Positions 27,192-35,928 of a DNA stretch of 64,000 nt are shown here, piece after piece. Origin of the DNA: DAOPXV01 sp964551445 (GTDB lineage: Bacteria; Muiribacteriota; UBA9980); contig CAZKCG010000005.1 in NCBI GenBank assembly GCA_964551445.1, forward strand, positions 62,001 to 126,000, written 5' to 3'. The notes below the pieces were generated by a model that ran no database searches, had not been told where the DNA came from, and saw only the letters and a list, made by a program, of their open reading frames with translations. The position numbers and the translations under genes are program-made. Numbering within the stretch: position 1 is the stretch's first letter; the number at the start of each line of letters is the position of its first letter.

Positions 27192-28272
27192 TTCTCTTCC
27201 AGTTCTTCGCTATCAAAAAAATATAATAGCGGATGTGATAGTTCAGATAGATCATATACCTTATCGCCGTCGATCTTTCGTAACGGCTCCAGGCGGAGTG
27301 TTTTTGAATGAAAAATTTTTTATTGTACGCGCCGCCTATGACATATAACAGCGCCTTATTTATCCTGTGATAAGCGCCTGTTGAAAGTATCCCGTGCGTT
27401 CCGTAGCTGCTCCACATTCCGCCGGCGTCGAAGATCGCGAAGTTTCTTTCGAGCGACGCCGTCAATTTTTCGCATAAGTTTGAATAAATATCTTTTCCTG
27501 TAGCGATCCCTAGTTCGCGAAGCGCGACCAGAGCGAAAGCGAATCCGTCGAATATATGAACCGGAGGATCGAGGGGATATTCTTCGAGAAACGCAAAGCC
27601 TGTCTTTTCGTCTTCGTATAAAAAACCGCCTTCCGCCTGGTTGATAAAGAAGTTTTCGCCGGCAGCCGTGGCAAGCTTCAGATCCTCAGGGGTTCCGTTA
27701 AGCCAGTGCATTCGAAGCAGGGCCGATATGCAAAAACCCGAGGCGATGCATGAATTCCACGGCGCCACGATCCGCCTTCCGCCCTCATCATAATCGAAAC
27801 CGTATGGCCAGCATGCTGTTTCCCCTGTTGATTTTGCGTTTTCGCGGATCCATGCGCAGCACTTTTCAAAGATGACCATGTAGTTTTCATTGCGCGTCGT
27901 TACGAGCCTGTTGTACGCAAGAAGCGCCTGATAGCCGACATACGCCGGATTATAGGCGTAATCTGCATCGGGCGACGGCTTATACATTATAACACCGTTC
28001 ACATCGAAAGTAAACCTGGGCCTTTCCGCGAAACGGAATATGTCGCCTTCCAGCGGATAAGGCCTGTCTTTTTCTGATCCCCGCCGCAATTCGATCTTCA
28101 TATCTCCGGCGAAAAATTTCCGTCCGCGAAGCGCGAAAGAGACGGTCAAATTTAAAAGGACAATAGCGGCGGCTAAAAACGGAAGCGGCGGAAAAAAAAC
28201 GGAAAGAGCCGCGGCCACGAACAAGCTCGTGACCATAAATGCCCTGAAGTTTTTTTTGATCATTTTTTTCAT
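27184..28272 (-). CDS. D-glucuronyl C5-epimerase-like protein with N-terminal membrane anchor
   Basis: A 362-residue protein with one or two hydrophobic helices at about 12-45, then a domain matching the C-terminal part of D-glucuronyl C5-epimerases (PF06662 type). Recognisable segments are AYNPAYVGYQALLAYNRLV, the WNSCIASGFCISALLR helix, GFLYEDEKTGFAFLEEYP and HIFDGFAFALVALREL. In animals this enzyme turns D-glucuronate into L-iduronate within heparan chains after polymerisation. Here it lies inside a polysaccharide operon, so it may epimerise uronic residues of the chain or lipid-linked unit. Family match is good by motif; the reaction is inferred. Catalytic residues were not aligned. Confidence 0.78.
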   Translation of the reverse strand: MKKMIKKNFRAFMVTSLFVAAALSVFFPPLPFLAAAIVLLNLTVSFALRGRKFFAGDMKIELRRGSEKDRPYPLEGDIFRFAERPRFTFDVNGVIMYKPSPDADYAYNPAYVGYQALLAYNRLVTTRNENYMVIFEKCCAWIRENAKSTGETACWPYGFDYDEGGRRIVAPWNSCIASGFCISALLRMHWLNGTPEDLKLATAAGENFFINQAEGGFLYEDEKTGFAFLEEYPLDPPVHIFDGFAFALVALRELGIATGKDIYSNLCEKLTASLERNFAIFDAGGMWSSYGTHGILSTGAYHRINKALLYVIGGAYNKKFFIQKHSAWSRYERSTAIRYMIYLNYHIRYYIFLIAKNWKRNE

Positions 28273-28302
28273 CGTCGATCTTTTTCCGACCTTTTTCCGT
28301 CG

Positions 28303-29670
28303 TTATTCGGCCAGGGTCTTTTTAAGCCAGTCGAAGCGCTGTTTAAGATACGCGGGAGCCCTAAGATCATGAGCCGCTTCCGAATAAGATTTGACCTCTT
28401 TGGGCGCTCTTATCTTTCGGATAACCGGATCTATCGTCGCGGGAGGACAGATCGTGTCTTTTCCGCCGACCGAGATGTAAACGGGAGATTTAATATTTTC
28501 GGCGAAATTCATCGCGTCGAAGTAAGAAAGGGTTTTATATATATTCGAAGCGGCCTGCGGATTTTTGCTTATATGGTCGCGCAGCTTCTTGTATGGGCCG
28601 GATTCCGCCGATCCTATGCCTATCTTGAAATTACACATGAAGGGCTCGTCGGCCATGGTGGCCGCGATCGAATCTCCCATAAGACCGGCCGTTATAAGCG
28701 CGAGGCCCGCTCCCTGCGATCCGCCGTTGAGTACTATTCTGTCATTGTCGACCACGCCGATCTTCTGCAAAAGTTTCGTTCCGCATATGCAATCGGCCAC
28801 GACCCCTTTATAAATGAATGTTTCGGGATCGTCTATACCGTTTAGTATATATTCCGGGTTGGCCAGTTTATATCCGGCGGCGGATCTCCCGCAGCCGCGC
28901 AGTTCGATCTGAAGCACGGCGACCTCCATATTGAAGCAGTAATCTATGAATGGTTCCGAAATTATCATGTTATATCCGTGTATGAAGAGCATGCCCGGCA
29001 TTTTTTTATCCTTGTTTTCAAGAACTGGATAATACAGATAACCGTAGATCGTCACGCCGTCCAGCGAGCGATAGGAAACGTTGAAAACTTTTATGCTCCT
29101 GTTCGAACGGACCGGATCGAGCTCTATAACTTCATTGAGGTTCACTTGGTCTATCTCGGCCATGGTCTTCTCCCAGAAAGAATCGAAGTTCGCGGCCGCG
29201 TAATTTTGAGGTGCCGAAGCTCTTTTTTCGGAACCGCCCTGCGCGGTTCCGCTTATGGCGTATGTGAAAGAAAGTTCTTCCGATTCGACTTCGCCGCATT
29301 TGAATTTGCCGCGTATTATATAGACCGCGGGCACTTTAGTATTGATCGAAAAAAAATTGACCGATCTTTCGCTGCTTTTCTGGAACGAATATGTAAAAGT
29401 TTCCTCTCCGCGAGAAGGATTTTTTTCGGTCGAAATGTCGTGAATGAAATCGATATCGCCGGAATATTTAACGGCGTCTTTGAAACGCGCGTATATTTTC
29501 ATCCGCATATTTGGCGGATCGTTCTCGGCGTCGAGCGTCAGATTTTCGAGATCGAAAAGATCCCGGCCGGAGCGCGCGGCGGCTTCACGGACGACACCCG
29601 GAATGAACATGATAACGATGGCGAGGAGAATTGCCGAAACGGTGATTTTTGTGTGAAGTGATGAACGCAT
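28303..29670 (-). CDS. Exported AXE1-like alpha/beta-hydrolase (polysaccharide deacetylase candidate)
   Basis: A 455-residue protein with a signal peptide or anchor at 8-32. Residues about 40-145 form an N-terminal beta domain. From about 160 it is an alpha/beta-hydrolase of the acetyl xylan esterase/cephalosporin-C deacetylase type (PF05448). Nucleophile S318 lies in NGGSQGAG, acid D405 in GGKDTICPP and base H434 in EAAHDLR; the RGCGRS loop at 258-263 is also typical. It probably removes acetyl esters from a sugar outside the cytoplasm, which would counterbalance the acetyltransferase and MBOAT/SGNH genes of the region. It lies 25 bp after the flippase gene and 30 bp before the epimerase-like gene. 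Confidence 0.87.
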   Translation of the reverse strand: MRSSLHTKITVSAILLAIVIMFIPGVVREAAARSGRDLFDLENLTLDAENDPPNMRMKIYARFKDAVKYSGDIDFIHDISTEKNPSRGEETFTYSFQKSSERSVNFFSINTKVPAVYIIRGKFKCGEVESEELSFTYAISGTAQGGSEKRASAPQNYAAANFDSFWEKTMAEIDQVNLNEVIELDPVRSNRSIKVFNVSYRSLDGVTIYGYLYYPVLENKDKKMPGMLFIHGYNMIISEPFIDYCFNMEVAVLQIELRGCGRSAAGYKLANPEYILNGIDDPETFIYKGVVADCICGTKLLQKIGVVDNDRIVLNGGSQGAGLALITAGLMGDSIAATMADEPFMCNFKIGIGSAESGPYKKLRDHISKNPQAASNIYKTLSYFDAMNFAENIKSPVYISVGGKDTICPPATIDPVIRKIRAPKEVKSYSEAAHDLRAPAYLKQRFDWLKKTLAE

Positions 29671-29695
29671 TTGAAACCTCCATATTTAAGTTAAT

Positions 29696-31015
29696 TTAAG
29701 CCGTTTTTTTCAAAAAACCGAGATTGAATATATATCTGGCATAATCGACATATTCATGTTTTTTTACGAGGAAGAAAGCCAAAAGCCCCACGCCGTAGTT
29801 TTTCGACATATGTGCCGCGAGTATGAGGAACATAACGAAATAAGACGCTGTGAAAGCCATCGCTGAACCGATGATGCTAAAGTCAGGAATGAGGATGAGA
29901 TTGAGCGCTACGCTCAAACCGATAGCCGTGGCGGAAGACGCGAAGACCGCCCACGGATATCCGCGTCCTGCCAGAAAGCTGTTCAATATGATCGCAAGCG
30001 AACAGAATATGAAGCCGGGATAGAGCACCAGAAGGATCTCGAAACAGCCTGAAAAATCAGGCCCGTAAAATATTCCAATGACATGGCGGCCGAATAAAAG
30101 CACGAGGGCGAACAGAAAAATATTGGTGAAAATAATGAAATGAGAAAGTTTTACGATCTTGTGTTTCGTATTTTCTATCAGCGTATCGTCGGTTGAAAGC
30201 GGGAAGATTATATTTCCTAATATCGCCGGAATCTGATAGACGATCTGTCCTAAAAGAAGCGCCAGTGAATAATATCCGGCATATTCAAGGCCGAGAAAAT
30301 AATTTATTATCAATACGTCGGCTCGCTGCATAAGCGCCCCCATCAGGTTCACGGTCTGCGCTTTGAAACCGATCATTTTAAAGTTTTTGAAAAGGTATCC
30401 GGCATTGAATCGGAGCCTTACCCTGTAATATTTAAGTATCTTTCGCGACGCTATGGCGATGACCGTCAGATATGAAAGCAGGAACATAAATAACATTGTC
30501 TGGTTCGTGAACTTTCCCGCGACGACGCAGGCCGTGCAGTAGCATAGAAACGCCAGATATATGAAAAAGTTCATTTGCGTGTAAAGTATGACGCGGTTCA
30601 TGCCCAGAAGTATGGAGTTTATCATTTGAAAAAAAGATACTGACGGGATGAGAAAGATGAGTATGCCTATTGCGCCGGGCGGAATCTGTTTGTTCAGCAG
30701 AAATTGCAGTTTTTGATCGAAGAATGTCAGGATGCCCCATACGGCGATGAGGACCAGGCATGAGTAAAAAAAAGAATTCATGAATATGACGGGTATCCTG
30801 TCGCGGTTCTTGCTTGAGTAATAAGTGTTCGACCACGGGAGGCCGAGGTTTATTATTATCGTAAATATTGAAACGATCGAGTTCACTACGGAATATAGCC
30901 CGCGTCCGCCCGGTCCGAGAGACCTTACGATCAGTATGCTCGCCGCGATATTGGTCAGTGTGAGAAGGACGTTGAGCAGGAATGAATAAAAAAAGTTTTT
31001 CTTATGCAAACTCAT
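29696..31015 (-). CDS. Wzx-like polysaccharide flippase
   Basis: A 439-residue polytopic membrane protein with about 12-14 hydrophobic helices. The start NFFYSFLLNVLLTLTNIAAS followed by IVRSLGPGGRGLYSVV is typical of the polysaccharide biosynthesis (Wzx/MATE-like) family. A second characteristic segment is RADVLIINYFLGLEYAGYYSLALLL. It should flip undecaprenyl-linked repeat units across the inner membrane for polymerisation by the Wzy-like protein at 39.8 kb. No promoter is evident in the 20 bp before the upstream inverted repeat, so transcription may come by read-through from the FN3 gene. Gene symbol withheld because the polysaccharide type is unknown. Confidence 0.9.
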   Translation of the reverse strand: MSLHKKNFFYSFLLNVLLTLTNIAASILIVRSLGPGGRGLYSVVNSIVSIFTIIINLGLPWSNTYYSSKNRDRIPVIFMNSFFYSCLVLIAVWGILTFFDQKLQFLLNKQIPPGAIGILIFLIPSVSFFQMINSILLGMNRVILYTQMNFFIYLAFLCYCTACVVAGKFTNQTMLFMFLLSYLTVIAIASRKILKYYRVRLRFNAGYLFKNFKMIGFKAQTVNLMGALMQRADVLIINYFLGLEYAGYYSLALLLGQIVYQIPAILGNIIFPLSTDDTLIENTKHKIVKLSHFIIFTNIFLFALVLLFGRHVIGIFYGPDFSGCFEILLVLYPGFIFCSLAIILNSFLAGRGYPWAVFASSATAIGLSVALNLILIPDFSIIGSAMAFTASYFVMFLILAAHMSKNYGVGLLAFFLVKKHEYVDYARYIFNLGFLKKTA

Positions 31016-31035
31016 ATCTATTGCCTTTATGGAGG

Positions 31036-31090
31036 TTTCGAATATAAACCCGGCCGAGGGAATTTGCCCCGGCCGGGTTTATATTCGAAA
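31036..31090 (-). terminator. Long perfect inverted repeat, terminator or attenuator
   Basis: Bases 31036-31055 pair perfectly with 31071-31090 (20 bp), plus one more G-C pair, around a 13-base loop. The GC core CCCGGCCG is followed on the minus strand by TTTATATT. It sits between the FN3 gene and the flippase on the same strand, so it may end the FN3 transcript or only partly limit read-through. Confidence 0.75.
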
Positions 31091-31119
31091 ATTCGAATTA
31101 TCTTATTTGCGACCCGGAG

Positions 31120-32529
31120 TTATCTTGTGAGCCATTCCGGATATTGAGGCCTCTGTGCCCCTTCGTTCCAGCCGCCCCAGGCCGTGCCGTTATAAACGTT
31201 GCTTATGAATCCGTTAGTTTCGGGCTGCATCATGACGAGGTAATACATTCTGTCGTCATAGGCGAGTCCCATGAAATAGTCGCCCTTTACGAAACGCGGC
31301 GCGTCAACTCTGCCGATCGATTTCCATGGCGACCATGAACGGCCGTCGGCCTGGCATACGGCTTCGTACGCCTGCATCGATTGAGTGTCTAAAGCCACGC
31401 AGCAGAACCATGTCGGGGAAACGCCGAACGCGAATTTGAATTTGCCTTTTCTGTAGCCGGTCGGCGGAGGAAGTTCGCCAAGGTTCGACCATTCGGCCCA
31501 TGAATTCTGGAATTTCGAAGCAGATTGATATATGGTTCCTGTTTTATCGGGCTGATAGTAGAACATGAAGCGCAACGCCTTGTTGATGCCGAATCCGAGG
31601 ATCGCCGAGTCGTCTTTTTCCGGAAAGGTCGGAAGAGCTCCGGTATTCACCATCGGAGGATAGTTCGGAATGTTGTTATCGGCGTGGCCTATCCATACGG
31701 TTTTGTCGTCGAGTCTGACGCAAACGGCCTCGTTGACCGAATAAGAACCGTCTCTGAAACCCTCGAAGCCGAGGAATACGTTTTTCTTCGATACTTTTGA
31801 AAGGCTGAGCGTTTCTTCGCTTTCGCCTATGGAAGCAAGTTCCGAACGGTCGGACTGGCCTTTATGGTTAAACGCGACGACGTAATAGAAGTAAGAAGCG
31901 CTTTTATTGAGTTCGGTATCTTCAAAAGTGGTTTCGTCTTTAGCTTCGCCTATCTGTTTGAAATCTTCGTCGGCGGCGTTCGAGCTTCTGTGTATGTAAT
32001 AGCCGTCAGCGTTTTTGGAAGCTTTCCATGACAATAACACTGAATTTTCAGTCTGTCTGGCTTTAATTTTGGTCGGGACTTCGGGAACGCCTTTTTTAGC
32101 GGTTGTGGTTGTCGTCTTTTTGGGTTTTTTAGTAGGTTTTTCGGTTTCGCCGCCCGAATTTTCAGAGTAGCTTTGTCTTCCGGCGACGGCTACGGCTTCG
32201 TTAGATTTGGCGCCGCGCTTGCCGCTTTTTTCAGCGTTCTGTATCATATAACCATATTTGTTTCCGCGTTTAAGTTCATTATCCTGATAAGTTGTGATAT
32301 CCGGGCTTGATATGAACTGGACGACCTCGTGTCCGCTGCCGGGTGTTTCAGTGCGAAGCACATAGTAACCGTAGTCGTTGCCAGAGACCTTCGACCAGGA
32401 GATGAAAATGCCTTTGCCTTTGGATTTTGCGGTTAAATTGGTTGGAGAACCGTCCTCGGCGTATAACATGGATACCGCGATACCGGCAAGGAATAAAACA
32501 ATGATCAGGATCGAGAGCGTTTTTTTCAA
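31120..32529 (-). CDS. Secreted protein with two FN3 domains and a PLL-lectin-like C-terminal region
   Basis: A 469-residue protein with a signal peptide (1-24). The start is TTG at 32529, 8 bases from a strong AAGGGGGG ribosome-binding site. The first fibronectin III domain spans about 28-118, then a Thr/Lys-rich linker (around 125-150) and a second FN3 at about 151-238. The C-terminal 230 residues contain three aromatic repeats with the pattern W-x-x-W (NSWAEWSNLG, RSWSPWKSIG, TAWGGWNEG), which recalls beta-propeller lectins of the PLL type; this is tentative. A sugar-binding surface or matrix protein is plausible beside polysaccharide genes. It has its own consensus promoter. Confidence 0.8.
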   Translation of the reverse strand: MKKTLSILIIVLFLAGIAVSMLYAEDGSPTNLTAKSKGKGIFISWSKVSGNDYGYYVLRTETPGSGHEVVQFISSPDITTYQDNELKRGNKYGYMIQNAEKSGKRGAKSNEAVAVAGRQSYSENSGGETEKPTKKPKKTTTTTAKKGVPEVPTKIKARQTENSVLLSWKASKNADGYYIHRSSNAADEDFKQIGEAKDETTFEDTELNKSASYFYYVVAFNHKGQSDRSELASIGESEETLSLSKVSKKNVFLGFEGFRDGSYSVNEAVCVRLDDKTVWIGHADNNIPNYPPMVNTGALPTFPEKDDSAILGFGINKALRFMFYYQPDKTGTIYQSASKFQNSWAEWSNLGELPPPTGYRKGKFKFAFGVSPTWFCCVALDTQSMQAYEAVCQADGRSWSPWKSIGRVDAPRFVKGDYFMGLAYDDRMYYLVMMQPETNGFISNVYNGTAWGGWNEGAQRPQYPEWLTR

Positions 32530-32598
32530 AATGAATCCCCCCTTAATGTATGTCCGGTGATTTCGAAAAACCCGAAATCAACGGTTTTCGTGTTATAA

Positions 32599-32627
32599 AT
32601 CTTACTATATTTTTATTTAATTGTCAA
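32599..32627 (-). promoter_or_regulatory. Promoter of the FN3 protein gene
   Basis: On the minus strand TTGACA (32622-32627), 17-bp spacer, TAAGAT (32599-32604). Leader of about 60 bases. It may also supply the downstream polysaccharide operon. Confidence 0.75.
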
Positions 32628-32730
32628 TGTAATTGAACTTGAATAAGATTATATAGAAAAAATGAATAAAATATGTTATTCTTTAACCTCGTAATTATCC
32701 GTTTCAACGATAAAAGAGGAATGATCAGAT

Positions 32731-34776
32731 ATGTGCGGTATAGCAGGCATCATCAACATATCCGGCGGGGATTCCGCCCGCGGCGCCGTGTCGGCCGAAA
32801 AGCTGCGGCTCATGGCGGCTGCGATCGCTCATCGCGGTCCTGACGGCGAGGGATTTTATCTTTCGAAAGATTCCCGCATCGGCCTCGCGCACAGGCGTCT
32901 TTCTATAATTGACGTTTCAGCGTCGGCCGCCCAGCCCATGGAGCGCCCCGATCTCGGATTGACGATAGTTTTTAATGGCGAAATATATAATTATATCGAG
33001 CTTCGCGATGAACTGTCGCTTGAAGGATATAAATTTTCAACCAGCTCCGACACCGAGGTGATCCTGTGCGCTTATGACCGGTGGGGTATTTCTATGCTTC
33101 CGCGCTTTAACGGCATGTGGGCGATCGCCCTTCACGACAGGCGCAGCGGGAAAGTGCTTATGGCCCGGGACCGGTTCGGCGTAAAGCCAATTTATTTTTC
33201 CATCAACGACGGTGTAATGAGCTTCGCTTCCGAGATAAAGGCACTGTCAAAAATAATGCGTCTTCGCCCTAACATGAGAAGGATCGGCCATTTTTACGAT
33301 AACGGCCGTATGCCCGACCGCGGCGAAACTTTCTTCGAGGGCGTATACGCTTTCCCGCAGGCCCATTTCATGACGGTGGATCTTGCCGCTGAGACTTACT
33401 CTTTCGGGCGTTACTGGGAATATGACCGTGAAAAGGCTCTTTCGCAATATGATTTTTCGGACCCTGTCGGAACTTTCCGCGAACTTTTTGAAAGCGCCGT
33501 AAAGCTCCGTCTTCGATCAGATGTTCCGGTCGGAACCTGCCTCTCGGGCGGCCTCGACTCCAGCGCAATAGTTTCGGTAATGTCTAAAAAATTTGACGCC
33601 CGCGTCCTTACTTTCTCCTCGGTTTATGATGAAGCGGACTGCAATGAAAAGAAATATATCGACGCCGTCTGCGACGATTGTTCGACCGAAGCCCGCGAGA
33701 TACGCCCCGCGGCTTCAGAGATCCCGGATGTCCTTGATAAAATGGCGTATTTTCAGGATGAACCGGCTTACGGCCCCGGCCTCGTTTCGCAGTGGTTCGT
33801 TATGAGACTCGCGCAGCCCTACGTCAAGGTTCTTCTTGACGGCCAGGGGGCCGACGAGATACTGGGCGGTTATTCGTATTTTTACGCCGATCATATAATC
33901 TCGCTATTTAATGCATATATGAATTCCGGCACGGGGCTTTTCAACCCTCGAAAAATAGCTGCAATATTAGCGGCAGTCCGTGACGCCTCCGCAAATATAA
34001 GTCCCAAAACGCTTCTCGGAACACTGCTTTTGAAATCAACCGCTTTCGCCCGCGGTTATAAAAAATTCAGGGGCGATCATCACATCTTCACAAAAGAATT
34101 TGAAAAGCGCCGTCAAAATGAGAATTGTTTTGATTTTTCGGATCTTTTTGGCGGGCGCTCTTCGTTCCCCGGCAGTTCCGGATGTTCATCCACTCCCGCC
34201 GTTCCAGCGGTTTCCGGCCGCTCCAATACCTTTATTCCTCCGGCGGCGAGGCTTAAGGGCGAACTTCCTTCGTATCTTTCCGAAATTATAGCCAAAATGC
34301 CCGACAACCTTTCGGCCGCGCTCCTTTATTCTCTTACGGTTTCATCCATTCCCCCGCTTTTGCGCTATGAGGAAAGAAATTCCATGGCCTTTTCCATCGA
34401 GTCGCGCACGCCCTTTCTCGACTACCGCCTCGCCGAATTTTCTCTCTCGCTTCCGTCCGCTCTTAAGTTCAGGGGCCTCGAGACCAAGGCCGTTCTCCGC
34501 GACGCCATGGCCGGCACGGTCTGCCCGGAAGTATTGGCCCGCCGCGATAAAATGGGGTTCCCCGCTCCTTTTTACAAATGGATCAAAAAAGAGTGCCGGG
34601 ATTATATCTCTGATCTGCTGCTCTCGGAAAAATTCGGCTCGAGAAATATCATAAAACCTGAATATGCCGCCTCCATCCTGCGTGAACACAATGAATCCAG
34701 GCGCGACCGGTCCTGGGAGATATGGCGCCTGGCATCGGTCGAGAACTGGTTCCGCAAGTTCATCGACCGGCCGTGA
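32731..34776 (+). CDS. asnB: Glutamine-hydrolysing asparagine synthetase family protein
   Basis: A 681-residue class II glutamine amidotransferase fused to an asparagine synthetase domain. C2 is the glutaminase nucleophile (MCGIAGI), with RGPDG at 35-39 and FNGEIYNY at 81-88. The ATP pyrophosphatase motif is S272-GGLDS277. It transfers ammonia from glutamine to an adenylated carboxylate: aspartate in true AsnB, or a uronic acid in homologues such as WbpS of O-antigen loci. A Ser/Pro-rich insertion near 470-495 is unusual for AsnB. The ribosome-binding site AGAGGA precedes the ATG. The next gene follows after 45 bp. Whether it makes asparagine or amidates a sugar cannot be told from sequence. 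Confidence 0.9.
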   Translation: MCGIAGIINISGGDSARGAVSAEKLRLMAAAIAHRGPDGEGFYLSKDSRIGLAHRRLSIIDVSASAAQPMERPDLGLTIVFNGEIYNYIELRDELSLEGYKFSTSSDTEVILCAYDRWGISMLPRFNGMWAIALHDRRSGKVLMARDRFGVKPIYFSINDGVMSFASEIKALSKIMRLRPNMRRIGHFYDNGRMPDRGETFFEGVYAFPQAHFMTVDLAAETYSFGRYWEYDREKALSQYDFSDPVGTFRELFESAVKLRLRSDVPVGTCLSGGLDSSAIVSVMSKKFDARVLTFSSVYDEADCNEKKYIDAVCDDCSTEAREIRPAASEIPDVLDKMAYFQDEPAYGPGLVSQWFVMRLAQPYVKVLLDGQGADEILGGYSYFYADHIISLFNAYMNSGTGLFNPRKIAAILAAVRDASANISPKTLLGTLLLKSTAFARGYKKFRGDHHIFTKEFEKRRQNENCFDFSDLFGGRSSFPGSSGCSSTPAVPAVSGRSNTFIPPAARLKGELPSYLSEIIAKMPDNLSAALLYSLTVSSIPPLLRYEERNSMAFSIESRTPFLDYRLAEFSLSLPSALKFRGLETKAVLRDAMAGTVCPEVLARRDKMGFPAPFYKWIKKECRDYISDLLLSEKFGSRNIIKPEYAASILREHNESRRDRSWEIWRLASVENWFRKFIDRP

Positions 34777-34786
34777 AAAGTTTAAT

Positions 34787-34815
34787 TTGATTTTCCGTTT
34801 GGATTCTGATAAAAT
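34787..34815 (+). promoter_or_regulatory. Promoter of the radical SAM gene, apparently leaderless
   Basis: TTGATT (34787-34792), 17-bp spacer, TAAAAT (34810-34815) with TG one base before it. The usual start distance puts the first transcribed base at about 34821-34823, exactly on the ATG at 34822. No Shine-Dalgarno sequence is present. Confidence 0.65.
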
Positions 34816-34821
34816 ATGCCC

Positions 34822-35919
34822 ATGAATTTTTCAGCCGCTTATAATCACTTGAAACAACTCGCTCCGTATTACCTGTCGAGAGATCTTTCGGGTAATTTTC
34901 CCCGCACGATATTTATTTCAGTTAATTCGTCCTGCAATTTGAGATGCCGCATGTGCGACGTCGGCCAGAAGAACGAGGAAACTGCGTTCGCTAAAAACCT
35001 GAGGTGCGATACGGCTTCGGAGCTTCCGCTCGATATCCTTGAAAAACTTGTCCTGGAAGCGGCTCCGTACAAACCCTCGATCGCCGTTATATCGACCGAG
35101 CCGCTTTTATACCGCGATCTTTTTTCATTCGCCCGCATCGTTAGATCTTCCGGCATGCCATTTCACATAACTTCGAACGGCTTTCTGCTCCCGAAATTTT
35201 ATAATGAGATAATTGACTCCGGCGTCGATTCCCTGACCATATCGGTAGACGCTCTCGGCTCTCTGCATGATAAAATACGGGGCGTTTCCGGGACTTTCTC
35301 CCGCGTTATCGAAGGGCTGAACCTTCTTTTCGACGCCGCCGCTTCTAAGGGTTCAGGGCCTAAAGTTTCACTTAACTGCACCATAACTCCCGATAATTAT
35401 TTCGCGATATACGATCTTTACCGTTATTTCTCAAAATATCCGCTTTCTCATATCTCTTTTTCTCATTTGAATTTCATAACGGAGAAGATGGCCGAAACGC
35501 ATAATCGTGTTTCGCCGCCAATTATTCACGTAGGACAGTCGTCGCTCGCGAACGAGGATGATCTTAAAAAGATAGACACTGAAATTCTTTTCGAGCAATC
35601 GGAACTTATCTCGAAAAACGGAGCGCTTCCGTTCTTTTTCACGCCGCGCCTTTCGACGCCCGGCGAGGTCGCAAAGTATTATAACGACCACTCATATATA
35701 GCGGGCAAAAATAAATGTCTCGTTCCCTGGTTTTCGACGCAGATCATAGCTTCCGGCGATGTCATACCGCTCACGCGCTGTTTCAACCTGAAATTCGGCA
35801 ATATTCGGGAACAGAGTTTTACGGCCATATGGAACGGCGAAAAAATGCGCGCGTTCCGCAAGATGCTTCGCGAAAAAAAAATGTATCCGGCGTGCACGAG
35901 ATGCTGCGGCGTTCTATAA
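34822..35919 (+). CDS. Radical SAM protein with SPASM-like C-terminus
   Basis: A 365-residue radical SAM enzyme. The 4Fe-4S motif is C38-N-L-R-C42-R-M-C45. The barrel segments VISTEPLLYRD and ITSNGFLL follow, then SVDAL. The C-terminus has a cysteine cluster (C in KNKCLVPW, TRCFNLKFGNI and the final ACTRCC) typical of a SPASM/twitch domain that binds a second cluster. The substrate is unknown; SPASM enzymes modify peptides or small metabolites, and some occur in surface polysaccharide loci. The ATG at 34822 is preferred over 34816, which lies directly on the promoter's -10 edge. It ends 9 bp before the convergent epimerase gene. Confidence 0.87.
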   Translation: MNFSAAYNHLKQLAPYYLSRDLSGNFPRTIFISVNSSCNLRCRMCDVGQKNEETAFAKNLRCDTASELPLDILEKLVLEAAPYKPSIAVISTEPLLYRDLFSFARIVRSSGMPFHITSNGFLLPKFYNEIIDSGVDSLTISVDALGSLHDKIRGVSGTFSRVIEGLNLLFDAAASKGSGPKVSLNCTITPDNYFAIYDLYRYFSKYPLSHISFSHLNFITEKMAETHNRVSPPIIHVGQSSLANEDDLKKIDTEILFEQSELISKNGALPFFFTPRLSTPGEVAKYYNDHSYIAGKNKCLVPWFSTQIIASGDVIPLTRCFNLKFGNIREQSFTAIWNGEKMRAFRKMLREKKMYPACTRCCGVL

Positions 35920-35928
35920 TAAAAATTT

